Of a stretch of 64,000 bases of DNA, positions 23,163 through 33,291 are shown in pieces; the stretch's first letter is position 1, and each line of letters opens with the position of its first letter. A program made the translations under genes and the position numbers. Source of the DNA: an uncultured Bacteroidales bacterium (GTDB lineage: Bacteria > Bacteroidota > Bacteroidia > Bacteroidales > UBA932); contig CAMCFO010000005.1 in NCBI GenBank assembly GCA_945874155.1, positions 24,190 to 88,189 of the forward strand. Reading direction: 5' to 3'. Under the pieces are notes generated by a model. It had not been told where the DNA came from. It did no database searches and saw nothing but the letters and a program-made list of their open reading frames with translations.

Positions 23163-24036
23163 ATGAATTATAGAATAACATCTGAACAAACATATCCGCT
23201 TGCGGATTTCGTCAGGATAATGGACGGGCACCATCCCAGGTTGCAGCCGACCTTGAATGAAGTGGCAGCGAAACTCCCTGGCAGTATCACAATCACATCA
23301 ATCCATTACGATTACAGCTCCACAGACCTGCATAATCAGCCTGTCCAGATGTCATCCTTGATGCTGGTTATGCTCGATGGCGGGAAGCTTAAGGGCGACC
23401 ACCTGTGGCTGGAGAACCGTGCCACTCAATCTTCCGACAGCAATGTACCGACGCATATGTGGAATATCGGCGAGGTTCACGTACTTCGACACGGAGTGCT
23501 GGTTTCACCGGACTTGATGGGTATGGGAACAAGCATAGGACGGCCTGTATGCTATCTATGCGGTAAACTGGCAGCCAGGTGCACCGTAGATGCCGTAATC
23601 GCTGCCCAGATGATTCTCTTGCAGCATTATCATCTTACTGAAGCGCCCCTGCCTGTGCTCAATTCCGGTCACTCACAAGGCGGTTTTGATGCTTTGGCAG
23701 TCCATCGTTGACGCATTGGGCACCCGTCTGTCATAACTGTTCAAAAGCGAAGCCTGCAAGAGGGGTGAACAGTTGTATGATATGGTTGATAGATGTGCAA
23801 AGGCAGAACGTCAGATAGACGGATGGAGTCCTGAACTTCCGATATCATTCTATCATCTGCACGCGGATGAGTGCGTTCCAGTGGAATCTATGCTGGAAGT
23901 CAAACGGCTATGGGGCCACCTTCCCAATGTCACTTTCGAGGATGATATGACAGCTATTGATGAAATACCCAATCGTATGGGGCACGCCTATTCCGGAGGC
24001 GTATTTCACAGGCGTCTTCTGAACGAAATATTCTGA
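23163..24036 (+). pseudogene. Broken secreted alpha/beta-hydrolase (lipase-like)
   Basis: Two fragments of one alpha/beta-hydrolase. The first (23163-23711) carries the nucleophile elbow GHSQGGFDALAVHR, then a stop. The second (23773-24036) contains ISFYHLHADECVPVES, the region with the catalytic Asp, and a late His (NRMGHAYSGG). About 100 residues of the cap between them are missing, and the N-terminus lacks the signal peptide such extracellular lipase-type proteins have. It directly follows the left AAA/HAD duplicate, so the loss may date from that rearrangement. Confidence 0.7.
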
Positions 24037-24120
24037 TGCGAACCCCAAGCGCCGCCCGGGACGGCCGAAAAAATCGATATAGTCTAACGAATTGGGAAAG
24101 TATTATTTAAAGGTTTTTGT

Positions 24121-25827
24121 TTATTGGTTTTTGCATAGATCACTCAATCCTGGCCAGTCTGCAATATTGTAGCTGTCCTTGACTCCTTCCGGTGCTGAAG
24201 GGAAGAAATTGAAGGTGCCTCCTGTCATTTGCTCGATTTCAGACACGGAATAAATGAATTCACTCAATGGCCGGATTACGTAAGTTTTTCCGTCAAAGTT
24301 CGGATTTTGCGGGAACCAGAAGCCTATGGCCATAACCTCATCAGCAGTACATTCATTTATTTTCTTGTTGGTGTTGCCGGCCCTGGTTCTCATTATGATT
24401 TTGTAACGGGCAGTAGGCACAAGACACTGCTTGGATTTGCCATCCGTTTTGTTGGAGCCGTATGTTGCGTCATAGACAATCAGATTCTCATTCTCATAAT
24501 GGCAACCTGCCACGACAAAAAGGGTATCGCTGCATCTCCATTCGCTCGGAAGCAGGGACTCCACCTGTGTCCAATGGGTTTCCCCTTCAGCATTTGCGGC
24601 ATACATATATGCTTCGGGGGCAATATTGGTCGGATAGAAGGTCTGGGCATTCAAGTCCAGAAGAATATATTTGTTTCCGCAACCTCTTTCGGCACTGCGC
24701 ATAAGATGTCCCCGGGTAAAATACTTGCTCATAGTCGGAAGAGAACTCCAATATTGATAGTTATCAGCTGTTTCTGAGTTCCAAGGCCAACTGTTCCAGT
24801 TAGAAGGATATATTATGGACTGTTCGCTCTCCGACATCTTAGGGTCCGGACGCCAAGGATCCTTGACAGGACGGGTATATCCTCCCTCCCAGTAAATCTC
24901 GTGACAAGGATAGGCCACCCACATAGGGTTATGGTAACGGGTGTTGTAGCAGGCAGAGTAGTTGCGGACAAGCTGCTTCGTGCGGTATGTCGTGGCACTA
25001 TGGCTGATGTACTTATAGTCTGGACTGTCATTGATGACTTTCGGAATCTCCGGCAGCCAGTACTGTTCTTGTTCTTTTTCAGTGAAATCAAGAGTAACAG
25101 ATGGGGCATCTGAAGTGACAACAAGGGTAAGGTCGTCGATTTTCGCGTTGCCGAATGCCGATTTGACAATTACGTTGATATCTTGAACATCCCCTGCAAC
25201 GGCAAAATCCGACGTGACATAAAACCATTTCTGATACTGCTTTGCCTTCCACGGGATTTCAATCTCCCCGGAAGTCCCGCCCGCAACAAAAATATGGACG
25301 GTCTCCCCTTCCTTCACCTCGTTGCTGCCATTGACATAACTGTTGAGTCCGAACGCTAGCTTGAAATTACGTTTGTCAAGAGGTATACGGACATTCTGAA
25401 CACTCAGGAGCGATGTATTCTTGTTCAGAGACACAGCATTGTGCCCTGACGCTCCCGGATATCCTATGGATGTAAAGTTGTTCTGGAAAGAAGAATAGGC
25501 AGACTTGCCGTAATCTATGGCTGAAGCGCCACACCCAGTAGCATTGGAATATGTTGCCCAGGACTGATTGACATATTGACTGTCTCCTGAAACATCCACC
25601 TTGTCAAAGTTGTCATATAAAATCACATCCGACTCTGCATAAGGGAAGGAATTGTCATCCGGATTGCCGGGGTCTGAAGGCGTTTCCGGTTTCCCCGGGT
25701 CTTCTGGGGATTCAGTGTCCGGAACAGGAGTTTCACTGTCAGGAACATCTGGTTTCTCAATCGGAGAACAGGAATAGACCGCAAAGACTGAGACACACAG
25801 AGCGACCAGAAGGTTTTCAATTTTCAT
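24121..25827 (-). CDS. NUC1-type DNA/RNA non-specific nuclease lipoprotein
   Basis: A 568-residue exported protein with a lipobox near residue 20 (FAVYSCSP), an acidic Pro/Glu/Asp linker (about 22-55), a jelly-roll-like carbohydrate or adhesion region (60-250) and a C-terminal DNA/RNA non-specific endonuclease domain (about 280-568). The nuclease motif is TRGHLMRSAER (near 371), with the catalytic His kept but Asp of the usual DRGH replaced by Thr; the metal-ligand Asn is in TNIAPEAY (near 395). It would cut nucleic acid at the cell surface or periplasm. Last gene of the minus-strand run, 62 bases after the small lipoprotein; no obvious promoter is seen in the gap. Confidence 0.88.
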   Translation of the reverse strand: MKIENLLVALCVSVFAVYSCSPIEKPDVPDSETPVPDTESPEDPGKPETPSDPGNPDDNSFPYAESDVILYDNFDKVDVSGDSQYVNQSWATYSNATGCGASAIDYGKSAYSSFQNNFTSIGYPGASGHNAVSLNKNTSLLSVQNVRIPLDKRNFKLAFGLNSYVNGSNEVKEGETVHIFVAGGTSGEIEIPWKAKQYQKWFYVTSDFAVAGDVQDINVIVKSAFGNAKIDDLTLVVTSDAPSVTLDFTEKEQEQYWLPEIPKVINDSPDYKYISHSATTYRTKQLVRNYSACYNTRYHNPMWVAYPCHEIYWEGGYTRPVKDPWRPDPKMSESEQSIIYPSNWNSWPWNSETADNYQYWSSLPTMSKYFTRGHLMRSAERGCGNKYILLDLNAQTFYPTNIAPEAYMYAANAEGETHWTQVESLLPSEWRCSDTLFVVAGCHYENENLIVYDATYGSNKTDGKSKQCLVPTARYKIIMRTRAGNTNKKINECTADEVMAIGFWFPQNPNFDGKTYVIRPLSEFIYSVSEIEQMTGGTFNFFPSAPEGVKDSYNIADWPGLSDLCKNQ

Positions 25828-25889
25828 AGTGCGACAGATTTAATTCACATAACCCGGCTAAATTAGCAAGACTTTGATATTTTTCCAAA

Positions 25890-26258
25890 TTATTCAGTAT
25901 GGTTCTCATCGAAAGCACTCATAAAGCCCTCCAGCAGAGACGGCAGCCGTTCTCCGAAATCCTTCAAAAGTTTTCCAGTCTCCTCAATCCCCTGCCTGAC
26001 CAACAAGCCAGTATACCGTCCAATGGCTTTGTTGATTGCATCCCGTTCCTCCTGTGAATATGAGTCATAGTTCGTCTGGTACTCTTCCAGCAACTTCTCA
26101 TATTCCGATTGTGACCGTTCCCAATCATCCTCAGTCCAATTGCTGCAATTATTTTCAACTTCATTAACATAGTTGTCAATCCTGTTGCTCAACGGAGTAT
26201 TGCAAGCAGTAATCAGGAGGACAGCAATAGTCCATAGAATCAATTGTTTCCACTGCAT
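25890..26258 (-). CDS. Small helical lipoprotein between two nucleases
   Basis: A 122-residue protein with a signal peptide and lipobox (LLITACN, Cys near 19), then an almost fully helical acidic domain with many E, Y and N. I recognise no catalytic motif; it resembles small Bacteroidales envelope lipoproteins. It starts three bases after the nuclease at 26262 stops. An immunity protein or periplasmic inhibitor for a neighbouring nuclease is an attractive but unproven idea. Confidence 0.65.
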   Translation of the reverse strand: MQWKQLILWTIAVLLITACNTPLSNRIDNYVNEVENNCSNWTEDDWERSQSEYEKLLEEYQTNYDSYSQEERDAINKAIGRYTGLLVRQGIEETGKLLKDFGERLPSLLEGFMSAFDENHTE

Positions 26259-26261
26259 AAT

Positions 26262-27068
26262 TCAATATATTTTCCAAAATTTATAATCCAATTGAGATTC
26301 CACCTGCTCCTCAATATCATCCGGCAAAAAGTCAAACAGGTCTTGCCCGGTCTGCAGCTCAATCTCATTGACGGAAACTGCGGAAGACTTCATTGTCTGA
26401 ACATCATCGTTGTTAGCCATAATGAAGCCTATAGAAACCCACCGGCCTCCAACTTGCGCAAGCATAGCCTTGAACAGAGCATCCGGAACAACCACCTTAC
26501 CGGCACCTATAGTCCCATACACATTACCGCCCACCACCGGTCCCGTGACCACCCAGACTTTCCCGAACTCCATTGCACATTTCCGCACTTTCTTTTCCAG
26601 CGTGTTCCAATATTTCTGATTCAAGGTGGAATTCTGAGGACAAATGTTTGTGTAATAGAAGGTTTCGGTCATAGCCCTGTCACTCCATTTGAAATCCGCA
26701 GCCGGAGCCATATGCCCTCTTGACCATCCGCTCCGCCTGTAATCCCCATCATTTGCCTGAGGAAGAGAAAGCCCGGGATCCGGCTGAAAATCCTTTCCCT
26801 TTCGGGAATATGGGCCATCCGTCTGAGAAGCCGTCAACTCATACAACACCCAGTCCGGAATCTTTCTGGAGGCGTTGTAGGACACTTTAAAACCGGAGTA
26901 CTCAATTACTGAAGAACCAACTGCAATTGGTGTGGGCCTTGCCGGTTTACCGGCTACAACAGTTCCAGTTCCACTCTCAGACGACTTCGCAATGGAAGGC
27001 CGTCTCCCTACAGAAACGCAGGAAACCAATGTAACCGAAAGTATGTATACTATAATCCTTTTCATCAT
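26262..27068 (-). CDS. NUC1-type nuclease lipoprotein (short form)
   Basis: A 268-residue DNA/RNA non-specific endonuclease. The signal peptide ends at a lipobox (LVSC, Cys near 17), a Ser/Thr/Pro linker follows, and the nuclease domain (70-245) has SGWSRGHMAPAADF (His near 118), YYTNICPQNS (Asn near 142) and the typical WVVTGPV. The motif is SRGH rather than DRGH, as in many Bacteroidota nucleases. The start overlaps the MotB-like stop (ATGA; a second ATG is at 27065), tying it to the membrane-channel genes. Likely exported and anchored in the envelope. Confidence 0.92.
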   Translation of the reverse strand: MMKRIIVYILSVTLVSCVSVGRRPSIAKSSESGTGTVVAGKPARPTPIAVGSSVIEYSGFKVSYNASRKIPDWVLYELTASQTDGPYSRKGKDFQPDPGLSLPQANDGDYRRSGWSRGHMAPAADFKWSDRAMTETFYYTNICPQNSTLNQKYWNTLEKKVRKCAMEFGKVWVVTGPVVGGNVYGTIGAGKVVVPDALFKAMLAQVGGRWVSIGFIMANNDDVQTMKSSAVSVNEIELQTGQDLFDFLPDDIEEQVESQLDYKFWKIY

Positions 27069-27688
27069 TCAATTATCCCCATTTGCGGCATAATCTGAAT
27101 CAAAAAACGCTGATTAGCAGAGTTTATTTCATCTCGTGGCTTACCTTCCATCTGTCCGGCTCCGGCAATGACCACCTCACAGGGCAGATTGAAAAATTGC
27201 AGTGTAGTATTTTCCTGATTCGGAAACCAGAATTTGAACAGGGACAATGCCCGGTCATAACTCAACTGATTATTCAGAGGATAACTATCTTTCGAAGCCT
27301 GGCCCTCAATTACCAACAGATAAGATGCATTCGTATCTTTCTCAAGCAAATCCTCCAATTTATCCTTGATTGCATCCCTGACAGCGCATAATTCACTTTT
27401 GGTTTCCTCATCCAAATCATCAATGTCTGAACTGCCTTTTTGAAACTGAACCTTTGTCTTCAGAATATGCTTCTTATACACAGGATCATACTGAAAATAC
27501 GTCGTATCAATATTCCGTATTGCATCTCTGATTTCATTGATTTTATCCAATTCCTTCCTCGTCGCAGCACCTTGACCGTGAATTAGAGCCACCGCCAAGA
27601 TAAACAGCATCAGCATCACGAAAAATAAATTGGTCATCAAATCAGAATAACTGGTCCAAAAATATGATTCTTTTCCTTTCTTTGACAT
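27065..27688 (-). CDS. MotB/OmpA-like (ZorB-like) membrane protein
   Basis: A 207-residue protein. A short cytoplasmic start precedes one membrane helix that begins SYSDLMTNLFFVML. The Asp at about residue 15 matches the proton-binding Asp of MotB and ZorB. A periplasmic OmpA-like peptidoglycan-binding domain follows (about 75-207: VIEGQASKD, QLSYDRALSLF, NQRFLIQIMPQ). The start ATG 27688 overlaps the MotA-like stop (TGATG); a longer reading from 27805 lies inside that gene. With the next gene it should form a proton-driven channel anchored to the cell wall. Confidence 0.88.
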   Translation of the reverse strand: MSKKGKESYFWTSYSDLMTNLFFVMLMLFILAVALIHGQGAATRKELDKINEIRDAIRNIDTTYFQYDPVYKKHILKTKVQFQKGSSDIDDLDEETKSELCAVRDAIKDKLEDLLEKDTNASYLLVIEGQASKDSYPLNNQLSYDRALSLFKFWFPNQENTTLQFFNLPCEVVIAGAGQMEGKPRDEINSANQRFLIQIMPQMGIIE

Positions 27689-29295
27689 CACAAAATTCCG
27701 AATATTCTCAATATGAATATCACACTTGTTCCAATCAGCACAGTTGAAGTAAGCGCAGACAGAACAATTGACCATACCGGTAGTCTCAGACGTCTCTCGT
27801 GACACTCGTGCGACATATCTGGGCTTTGTTGAACAGCTGTCACCTGAATCTGGAATTCCTTGTCAACCATACGCCTTACACTTTCAGCCAGACGGTCTAT
27901 ACGGTCAGACTGCTGCTCTCCTTTTGAAATAACAGCCTTCAAACTATCCCCGATGGAGAGAAGTCCGTCAATTTTTTCATTCTGAACAGCTGTCACTTCC
28001 ATCATTCTATTGAGGCAGTCTTTGACAGCAACCAGATTCTTCAACTCGTCAACAATCACGGATGTCTCCTCCAGTTTGCTGTTCAGAGCTTTCTGCTGTG
28101 CCTCCACTGCCTTTAGGAACTCAAGGTGTTGCGTAGCAGTATGGTCTATCAATTTCTGATATTGTGTAGACGTGTGATTTGACAGGCTTTCTATAGATTT
28201 CTGTATTTCCAAATCTATATCACCCACGGCTCTGGATATGGCATCCTTCCTCTGTGAGATTTGAACAATTTCGTCACGAAAGAACTGGGCCATATTCTCA
28301 ATCATTTTCGTCCTGTCAAGGTGGTCATTCAGAGTTCCATTCAGCACCTCAACACTTTTGAGGTATCTGTTGGACTGATCCAGGAAGGTATGAAGATCAT
28401 TGATCTCATTTGTGCAGGCCTGTAATTCCTGCAGCACCTTTATATTCGCTTCGGCCATTGCATTCACATCCAGTCTCTGCACAGCCTCCAACAGTTTCGT
28501 ATTCTCTTTATAACTTGTATTGATATTTTTGAAGATATCATTCAAATTACTCGAATTGCTTGCAAAGTCCTTATTGAATTTTGCAAGATTCTTTTGAAGA
28601 ATGATGAGGGTGCTGGCCATATCGTGCTTCATCTGAGGCAGCAGTTCTCCCTGCATCCAGTTCAGGAAATCGTTTTTCCGGTCTTCCCCCTTTCTGCCCA
28701 TTCTTCTGTTGCAGATAGCTCCGATAATGGACAGAAATACCCCGGAAAAAGTAGATAGCATTGCCACACTCACACCTTGCAGAAGGGCTTTGATACCTTG
28801 TGCCCCAGCATTGGCATTGTCAATTGTCTGCGCTGAAATGGTAAGCAGCGAATCCAACCCTTCCCCGAAAGAAAGGACACCGACACCGATAACAATGCCC
28901 AATACGGTTCCGCAAAGGCCTAAATAAATCGGGACAGGCACCAAAGCATCGATTTGGGCTTCCAATGTATCTGTCTGACGGTCAGTGATATCTTTAAGTG
29001 TTGAATAGTCAGCTGCTCCACTGTTCTTTTTCAAATAATTGTTTATTGCGCTGACAATACTTTCAAACTGACGGCTATGTTCTCTCTTATTGTTATAATC
29101 AATCTGCACACTGACCCCATCGTCTGCCAGGACAGCTGAAAGATCCTCATAAGGTTGTTTTGGAAAAATTGCTTTAAGTAGTTGCCTCAATCTGACTGTA
29201 CGGACAAAACTCCATAATTGAAGAATTACTACGACAAGCAAAATAATTCCAGGCACCACAAATCTTGTATCAATCCCGTTCATTTCAAAACTCAC
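27688..29295 (-). CDS. MotA/TolQ/ExbB-like (ZorA-like) channel subunit with long tail
   Basis: A 535-residue protein. A first helix (12-32), a second (about 118-140, VPIYLGLCGTVLGIVIGVGV) and a third (168-192, GVSVAMLSTFSGVFLSIIGA) form the MotA/ExbB core. Residues about 200-480 are a long coiled-coil tail, as in ZorA of Zorya defence systems. Unusually, it ends with a fourth helix (508-530), which would bring the tail back to the membrane. The start may be GTG 29295, sharing one base with the previous stop, or ATG 29283. Together with the MotB-like protein it should couple proton flow to some mechanical action. Confidence 0.85.
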   Translation of the reverse strand: MSFEMNGIDTRFVVPGIILLVVVILQLWSFVRTVRLRQLLKAIFPKQPYEDLSAVLADDGVSVQIDYNNKREHSRQFESIVSAINNYLKKNSGAADYSTLKDITDRQTDTLEAQIDALVPVPIYLGLCGTVLGIVIGVGVLSFGEGLDSLLTISAQTIDNANAGAQGIKALLQGVSVAMLSTFSGVFLSIIGAICNRRMGRKGEDRKNDFLNWMQGELLPQMKHDMASTLIILQKNLAKFNKDFASNSSNLNDIFKNINTSYKENTKLLEAVQRLDVNAMAEANIKVLQELQACTNEINDLHTFLDQSNRYLKSVEVLNGTLNDHLDRTKMIENMAQFFRDEIVQISQRKDAISRAVGDIDLEIQKSIESLSNHTSTQYQKLIDHTATQHLEFLKAVEAQQKALNSKLEETSVIVDELKNLVAVKDCLNRMMEVTAVQNEKIDGLLSIGDSLKAVISKGEQQSDRIDRLAESVRRMVDKEFQIQVTAVQQSPDMSHECHERRLRLPVWSIVLSALTSTVLIGTSVIFILRIFGIL

Positions 29296-29939
29296 TATTC
29301 AAATTTCACATTCAACTTGGTTTCAATCTTTGTTTTGCCATCCGCAACAATGAATTTTCCTTGGTTGAGAATGCTTATTGTGCGGCCATTTCCCTGGCTC
29401 TCACATGCCCCTTCAAGGAAATCGTGAACCTCACGAATTCTGTCGTAAGCGCCCTTGAACAATGTGAATGTCCCCTCCTCCATTGATTCAGCATATCTCA
29501 GCTCAAATACTGTAGAATCATTGGGGGATTCAGATATGGAAGCAAAGTTTTCCATTGTCGGATTATATGCAGAGGCATAACGTATAGGGTTTGAGGAAAC
29601 CTCTTTGCAACCAGCTTCCTGTTTTGGCCTTCCGACCGACGCTATCACTTCTTCGACAATCTGGCGTTTTTGTGCTTCTGACACCTCCACACTGATGTGC
29701 TTTTCCACTATTTCAGGCTTTGGTAAACTGCTTCGTACGCGTGGACTGGTGAGGAAAACATCAACAATTTCATCTCTAATATTAGCTTCCTCACTGCCGT
29801 AACCATAGACAGACCTGCTATCAGAAAGATATTTTCTTAATTTGGAAAACAGCACCAAAGCAACAACCAAAGCTGCAACAGAAACGAATAAGGCGACCAC
29901 AGATACAATCCACGGAATCATTGAAATTACCTGTTCCAT
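29295..29939 (-). CDS. Single-pass membrane protein of the operon
   Basis: A 214-residue protein with one N-terminal helix (about 8-33) and a cytoplasmic part. The middle is low-complexity and charged, and the last 75 residues form a compact mixed domain (FELRYAESMEEGTFTLF, SILNQGKFIVADGKTK). I do not recognise the family. It sits between the actin-like ATPase (2-base gap) and the MotA-like subunit (1-base overlap), so a linker between the cytoskeletal proteins and the channel is a fair guess. Confidence 0.7.
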   Translation of the reverse strand: MEQVISMIPWIVSVVALFVSVAALVVALVLFSKLRKYLSDSRSVYGYGSEEANIRDEIVDVFLTSPRVRSSLPKPEIVEKHISVEVSEAQKRQIVEEVIASVGRPKQEAGCKEVSSNPIRYASAYNPTMENFASISESPNDSTVFELRYAESMEEGTFTLFKGAYDRIREVHDFLEGACESQGNGRTISILNQGKFIVADGKTKIETKLNVKFE

Positions 29940-29941
29940 AA

Positions 29942-32900
29942 CTACCTGATTTTACGGGCGAGATTGCTGAGCATTGCAACTATAGGATAGAAGAACAAAG
30001 TTTCCTCTATTACAGAATCCTTGCCGGTACCCCAGGCAGCAAGTTCTTCAATCTTTTTGCTCAATCCCTGTTTCGTGTATTCAACCAAGTCCTCATTGCA
30101 TATTGCCTTGACCTTTCGGATAACACTTGCATCCGCAGAGAAACTGTCAACAAAGAAGTTGCCGTTTTCATCATTGACTTCAAACAGGAAATCTATGAAT
30201 TTCGATACTCCGGCTGCAATGGAAGCAATTTCGTTGTTGCCGATTTCGTCATATCTGAAATCACTTGCCACAGTACTGTTGTCAATTCCGAGCAAGGAAG
30301 TCTTCAATTCTCTGATTTGCTCAAAAGAAAGATTCTCCTTCGCGGAAATACCGCCTTTACAAGTTGCAAGCTTAGGCTCATCTTCCAGGATCAGTTCCAG
30401 AGGCACTCCGGAATATTTCTTCCCATACACCTTTTCAAAAATGATTTGTGCAAACTGGGCCAGGGTCTTCTTGTCAGTGGAAAGAACCTTCAAAGTTTTG
30501 GAACCGTTTCCGCTGAATGCTATTGTCTGAGGCAGATTAAGTCTCTTGGCCTTCATCATTGATGCAACATAATAAATTATTGCACCGTAGAATACAATGA
30601 ACGGGTATCTCAACTTGTCATCCTTGTCCAACATCTGGAGGAAATCGATTCTATTCTTGTTCCTGAGGGATTTGTTGGATGCAAGCGAGAAATAGAATGC
30701 AATAATATCATTGGAAGAGTCCGCTGAACTCTCGATAGAATTCAGTGCACCCTTCAAATCATTCAGTCCATTAGCATCAAGACAGCCGGCAATTTCATTT
30801 TTGAAGGCATTGACAAATCCATTATCGGTAATCGGGAAGTTATATCCGTCACCAAAAACCGAGTTGGCTGCAAAACGGAATGACGAAAGCAGACTGGGTT
30901 TATTCTCCTCTACCACAAACACATCAGTTGTACCTCCTCCGATGTCAATAGTCACCACATTGGACTTGGCACCCAAGTCACGCTTGTAATAATTGTAAGG
31001 TGCAACAGACTCAGACATCATTATGAGATTGTCTTCCACATTGTCACCGAAATACTTCCTGTAAAGTTCCTTCCAGATATCCGAGAACTTGTTGCAATGT
31101 GCCTTGAGCATACTTGCAGGATAGAACCAGATTATCCGGGTATTCTCAAGACCGCCACCGCTGAGAATAACCTTGTTTCTCATCAGCAGGAACAGATTGT
31201 CAAGATAAAGCCGAACCCTGTCAGTATCCTTGCTGGACCATTTGAGGTCGGTCACATATTTGTCATACTGAGGTTTTGCCACTTTCTCGTATCTGAAAGG
31301 AATATTCCCATCAGCAAGACTGTACACAGGTTTCCTGTAATCTATTTTCAGGGACTCTGCGAAAACTGTTCTTATCGGGAAGGCATAATCATCATCACAA
31401 CCTATCGTATCCGGGATAAATGCATCAAGGAAACCGGCACTGATATCCCTATCCTCTTTATCATATCCATTGTGAAGCTTGAATATCTGCAAATCACTCG
31501 AAGAGATGTCAAACGGCTTTGAAATACGACTGTCATCCACAGAGTATTCTATATGTGTGTTTGTGGTACCGAAATCAACTGCAAAAGTGAATTTCTTGGC
31601 AGTTCCCGAAGACTGTAGAACAGGCACTACGACATTTTTGACCTTGTCGATTTCCACAAAAATCCTGTCGAAATTATTCTCAATCACATAAGACTCAATA
31701 CTGCAAACAGCCCCCGCTTCACGTCTGACAGAATGAAAGGCATCCACAACACCATTTTCCCCGGCAAAGGACAACTTGCTATTCCGGCTTTTTGCAAAGA
31801 ATGCCACACGCTGATATGGATTTGCAGAGAGCGAGTTGAAATCCACAGGAGGCAAAACTCCCAAGCCAAACTTCCTTTCTATAACCTTGCCTTCATTCTT
31901 GGCTTCAAAAATTTCCTCATCGGTTTTCTTATAATCCCTCACGTACTCAATATACCTCCCTCTTTGCACGGGAATCCTGAGAGTTACCCGAACATTCGAC
32001 GCTCCGAACGGCTTCATCTCAATCATATTCTTTCCGTCCGGCATAGGCTCCATCAATTGTTTGACAGTGAAGAACTTGAAGAAAATATCCTTCAACGGCA
32101 GAAGGAAGGATTTGCAATCAGTATCATCCTCAAGATTGCCATTGAAGAAGTTGCTGCTCATGCCCAATGGGGTAGAAATAATGGCTGTTGTCAGGAAATC
32201 GCTGATAGTAAGATATGGATATTTGTCTGCAGTAAACGGGAGAGTCCTGGAATCCAAATCACGATAATCTGCATATTCCGCCCTATTTTCGCCTTGCCAC
32301 CTGTCCTGAACATATCTCAAATCCGAGTATCTGTTGCCTGATTCCACAGGAAGTACCAACGGACGTTTTCCGTGCCAAATCTTGGAATCAATGAAGAAAT
32401 CACTCTTCATCTCATCCGGATTGATTGCATTACTCTTATGCAAACTCAAGCCAATTACCTCAACCCTATTGCTTCCAAGGGCAAACTCCGGAAAATCAGA
32501 TATACTGTTTTCATCAAGTTTCTCCAAAGCTTCCTTCTGATCATTCGACAGGAAACGACGGCTCTGCTGAAGATATTCATTGAATTCAGGAAAACGCTCG
32601 GCAAACTTCGTTTCTCCACATGCAATTCTCAAAGAATACAAATATTTTTGGAAAGCAAAATCGCGCTTGTACAAAGGTGCATAATCATTATCAAAAGGTT
32701 TATCGCTTCCCCTTTGTCTCAAATCATCAGAACAATATGACAAATCATTTGCACTGCTGAAAAACAATGTACGCGGAGATGTTGCGCCGATGATATCCAT
32801 ATCGCTTTTCATTGCACGGCCTTTGTAACGCAAGAGGAACACCTTGTCCAGCAAATTAAAATTATATGCTGCCGCATCCTGTTCAAGGTACATTTTGAGC

Positions 32901-33289
32901 GTACCTGCAAGAATCTGGTGTTCGCGTACAGAGCTGTTCTCCAACTTTGAAAGTTCGTTCGTTTTGTCCCAAACCAGAATCTCCAGTTTGTCAGCCAACT
33001 TGTCAAAATTGAAAAACAATTCTGCAATGTCAAGGCAATCCGACACAATCTTATGCCAGATTGTACTACCATCCATTGTTTCGCTTTCTGCCACATTCTT
33101 GAAAGCATTGCAGGCCAGGTCTATACGGGCAAATGGAGATGGAATCGAAGTAATTTCTTTGTCAGCCCTTGCTCCTCCCGGATCTTCTATCTGGTCAATC
33201 ACATCTGCCCCGTAGCATTTGTGCGTGCCGCCTACCCAATCCTTTATATTATTGTCTGCTTCCTTATGAAGTCTCAAAACTGTTCCCAT
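29942..33289 (-). CDS. Giant actin/Hsp70-fold ATPase
   Basis: A 1115-residue cytoplasmic protein. Residues 1-550 have no motif I know. The second half carries the actin/Hsp70 ATPase signature: phosphate-1 FAVDFGTTNT (near 570), phosphate-2 TIDIGGGTTDVFVV (near 778) and an adenosine motif IAFSGNGSKTL (near 923). The layout recalls large SrfB-like proteins. Such folds hydrolyse ATP with large movements and may polymerise. It lies directly downstream of the tubulin-like gene (2-base gap), an unusual pairing of the two cytoskeletal folds in one operon. Confidence 0.85.
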   Translation of the reverse strand: MGTVLRLHKEADNNIKDWVGGTHKCYGADVIDQIEDPGGARADKEITSIPSPFARIDLACNAFKNVAESETMDGSTIWHKIVSDCLDIAELFFNFDKLADKLEILVWDKTNELSKLENSSVREHQILAGTLKMYLEQDAAAYNFNLLDKVFLLRYKGRAMKSDMDIIGATSPRTLFFSSANDLSYCSDDLRQRGSDKPFDNDYAPLYKRDFAFQKYLYSLRIACGETKFAERFPEFNEYLQQSRRFLSNDQKEALEKLDENSISDFPEFALGSNRVEVIGLSLHKSNAINPDEMKSDFFIDSKIWHGKRPLVLPVESGNRYSDLRYVQDRWQGENRAEYADYRDLDSRTLPFTADKYPYLTISDFLTTAIISTPLGMSSNFFNGNLEDDTDCKSFLLPLKDIFFKFFTVKQLMEPMPDGKNMIEMKPFGASNVRVTLRIPVQRGRYIEYVRDYKKTDEEIFEAKNEGKVIERKFGLGVLPPVDFNSLSANPYQRVAFFAKSRNSKLSFAGENGVVDAFHSVRREAGAVCSIESYVIENNFDRIFVEIDKVKNVVVPVLQSSGTAKKFTFAVDFGTTNTHIEYSVDDSRISKPFDISSSDLQIFKLHNGYDKEDRDISAGFLDAFIPDTIGCDDDYAFPIRTVFAESLKIDYRKPVYSLADGNIPFRYEKVAKPQYDKYVTDLKWSSKDTDRVRLYLDNLFLLMRNKVILSGGGLENTRIIWFYPASMLKAHCNKFSDIWKELYRKYFGDNVEDNLIMMSESVAPYNYYKRDLGAKSNVVTIDIGGGTTDVFVVEENKPSLLSSFRFAANSVFGDGYNFPITDNGFVNAFKNEIAGCLDANGLNDLKGALNSIESSADSSNDIIAFYFSLASNKSLRNKNRIDFLQMLDKDDKLRYPFIVFYGAIIYYVASMMKAKRLNLPQTIAFSGNGSKTLKVLSTDKKTLAQFAQIIFEKVYGKKYSGVPLELILEDEPKLATCKGGISAKENLSFEQIRELKTSLLGIDNSTVASDFRYDEIGNNEIASIAAGVSKFIDFLFEVNDENGNFFVDSFSADASVIRKVKAICNEDLVEYTKQGLSKKIEELAAWGTGKDSVIEETLFFYPIVAMLSNLARKIR

Positions 33290-33291
33290 AC

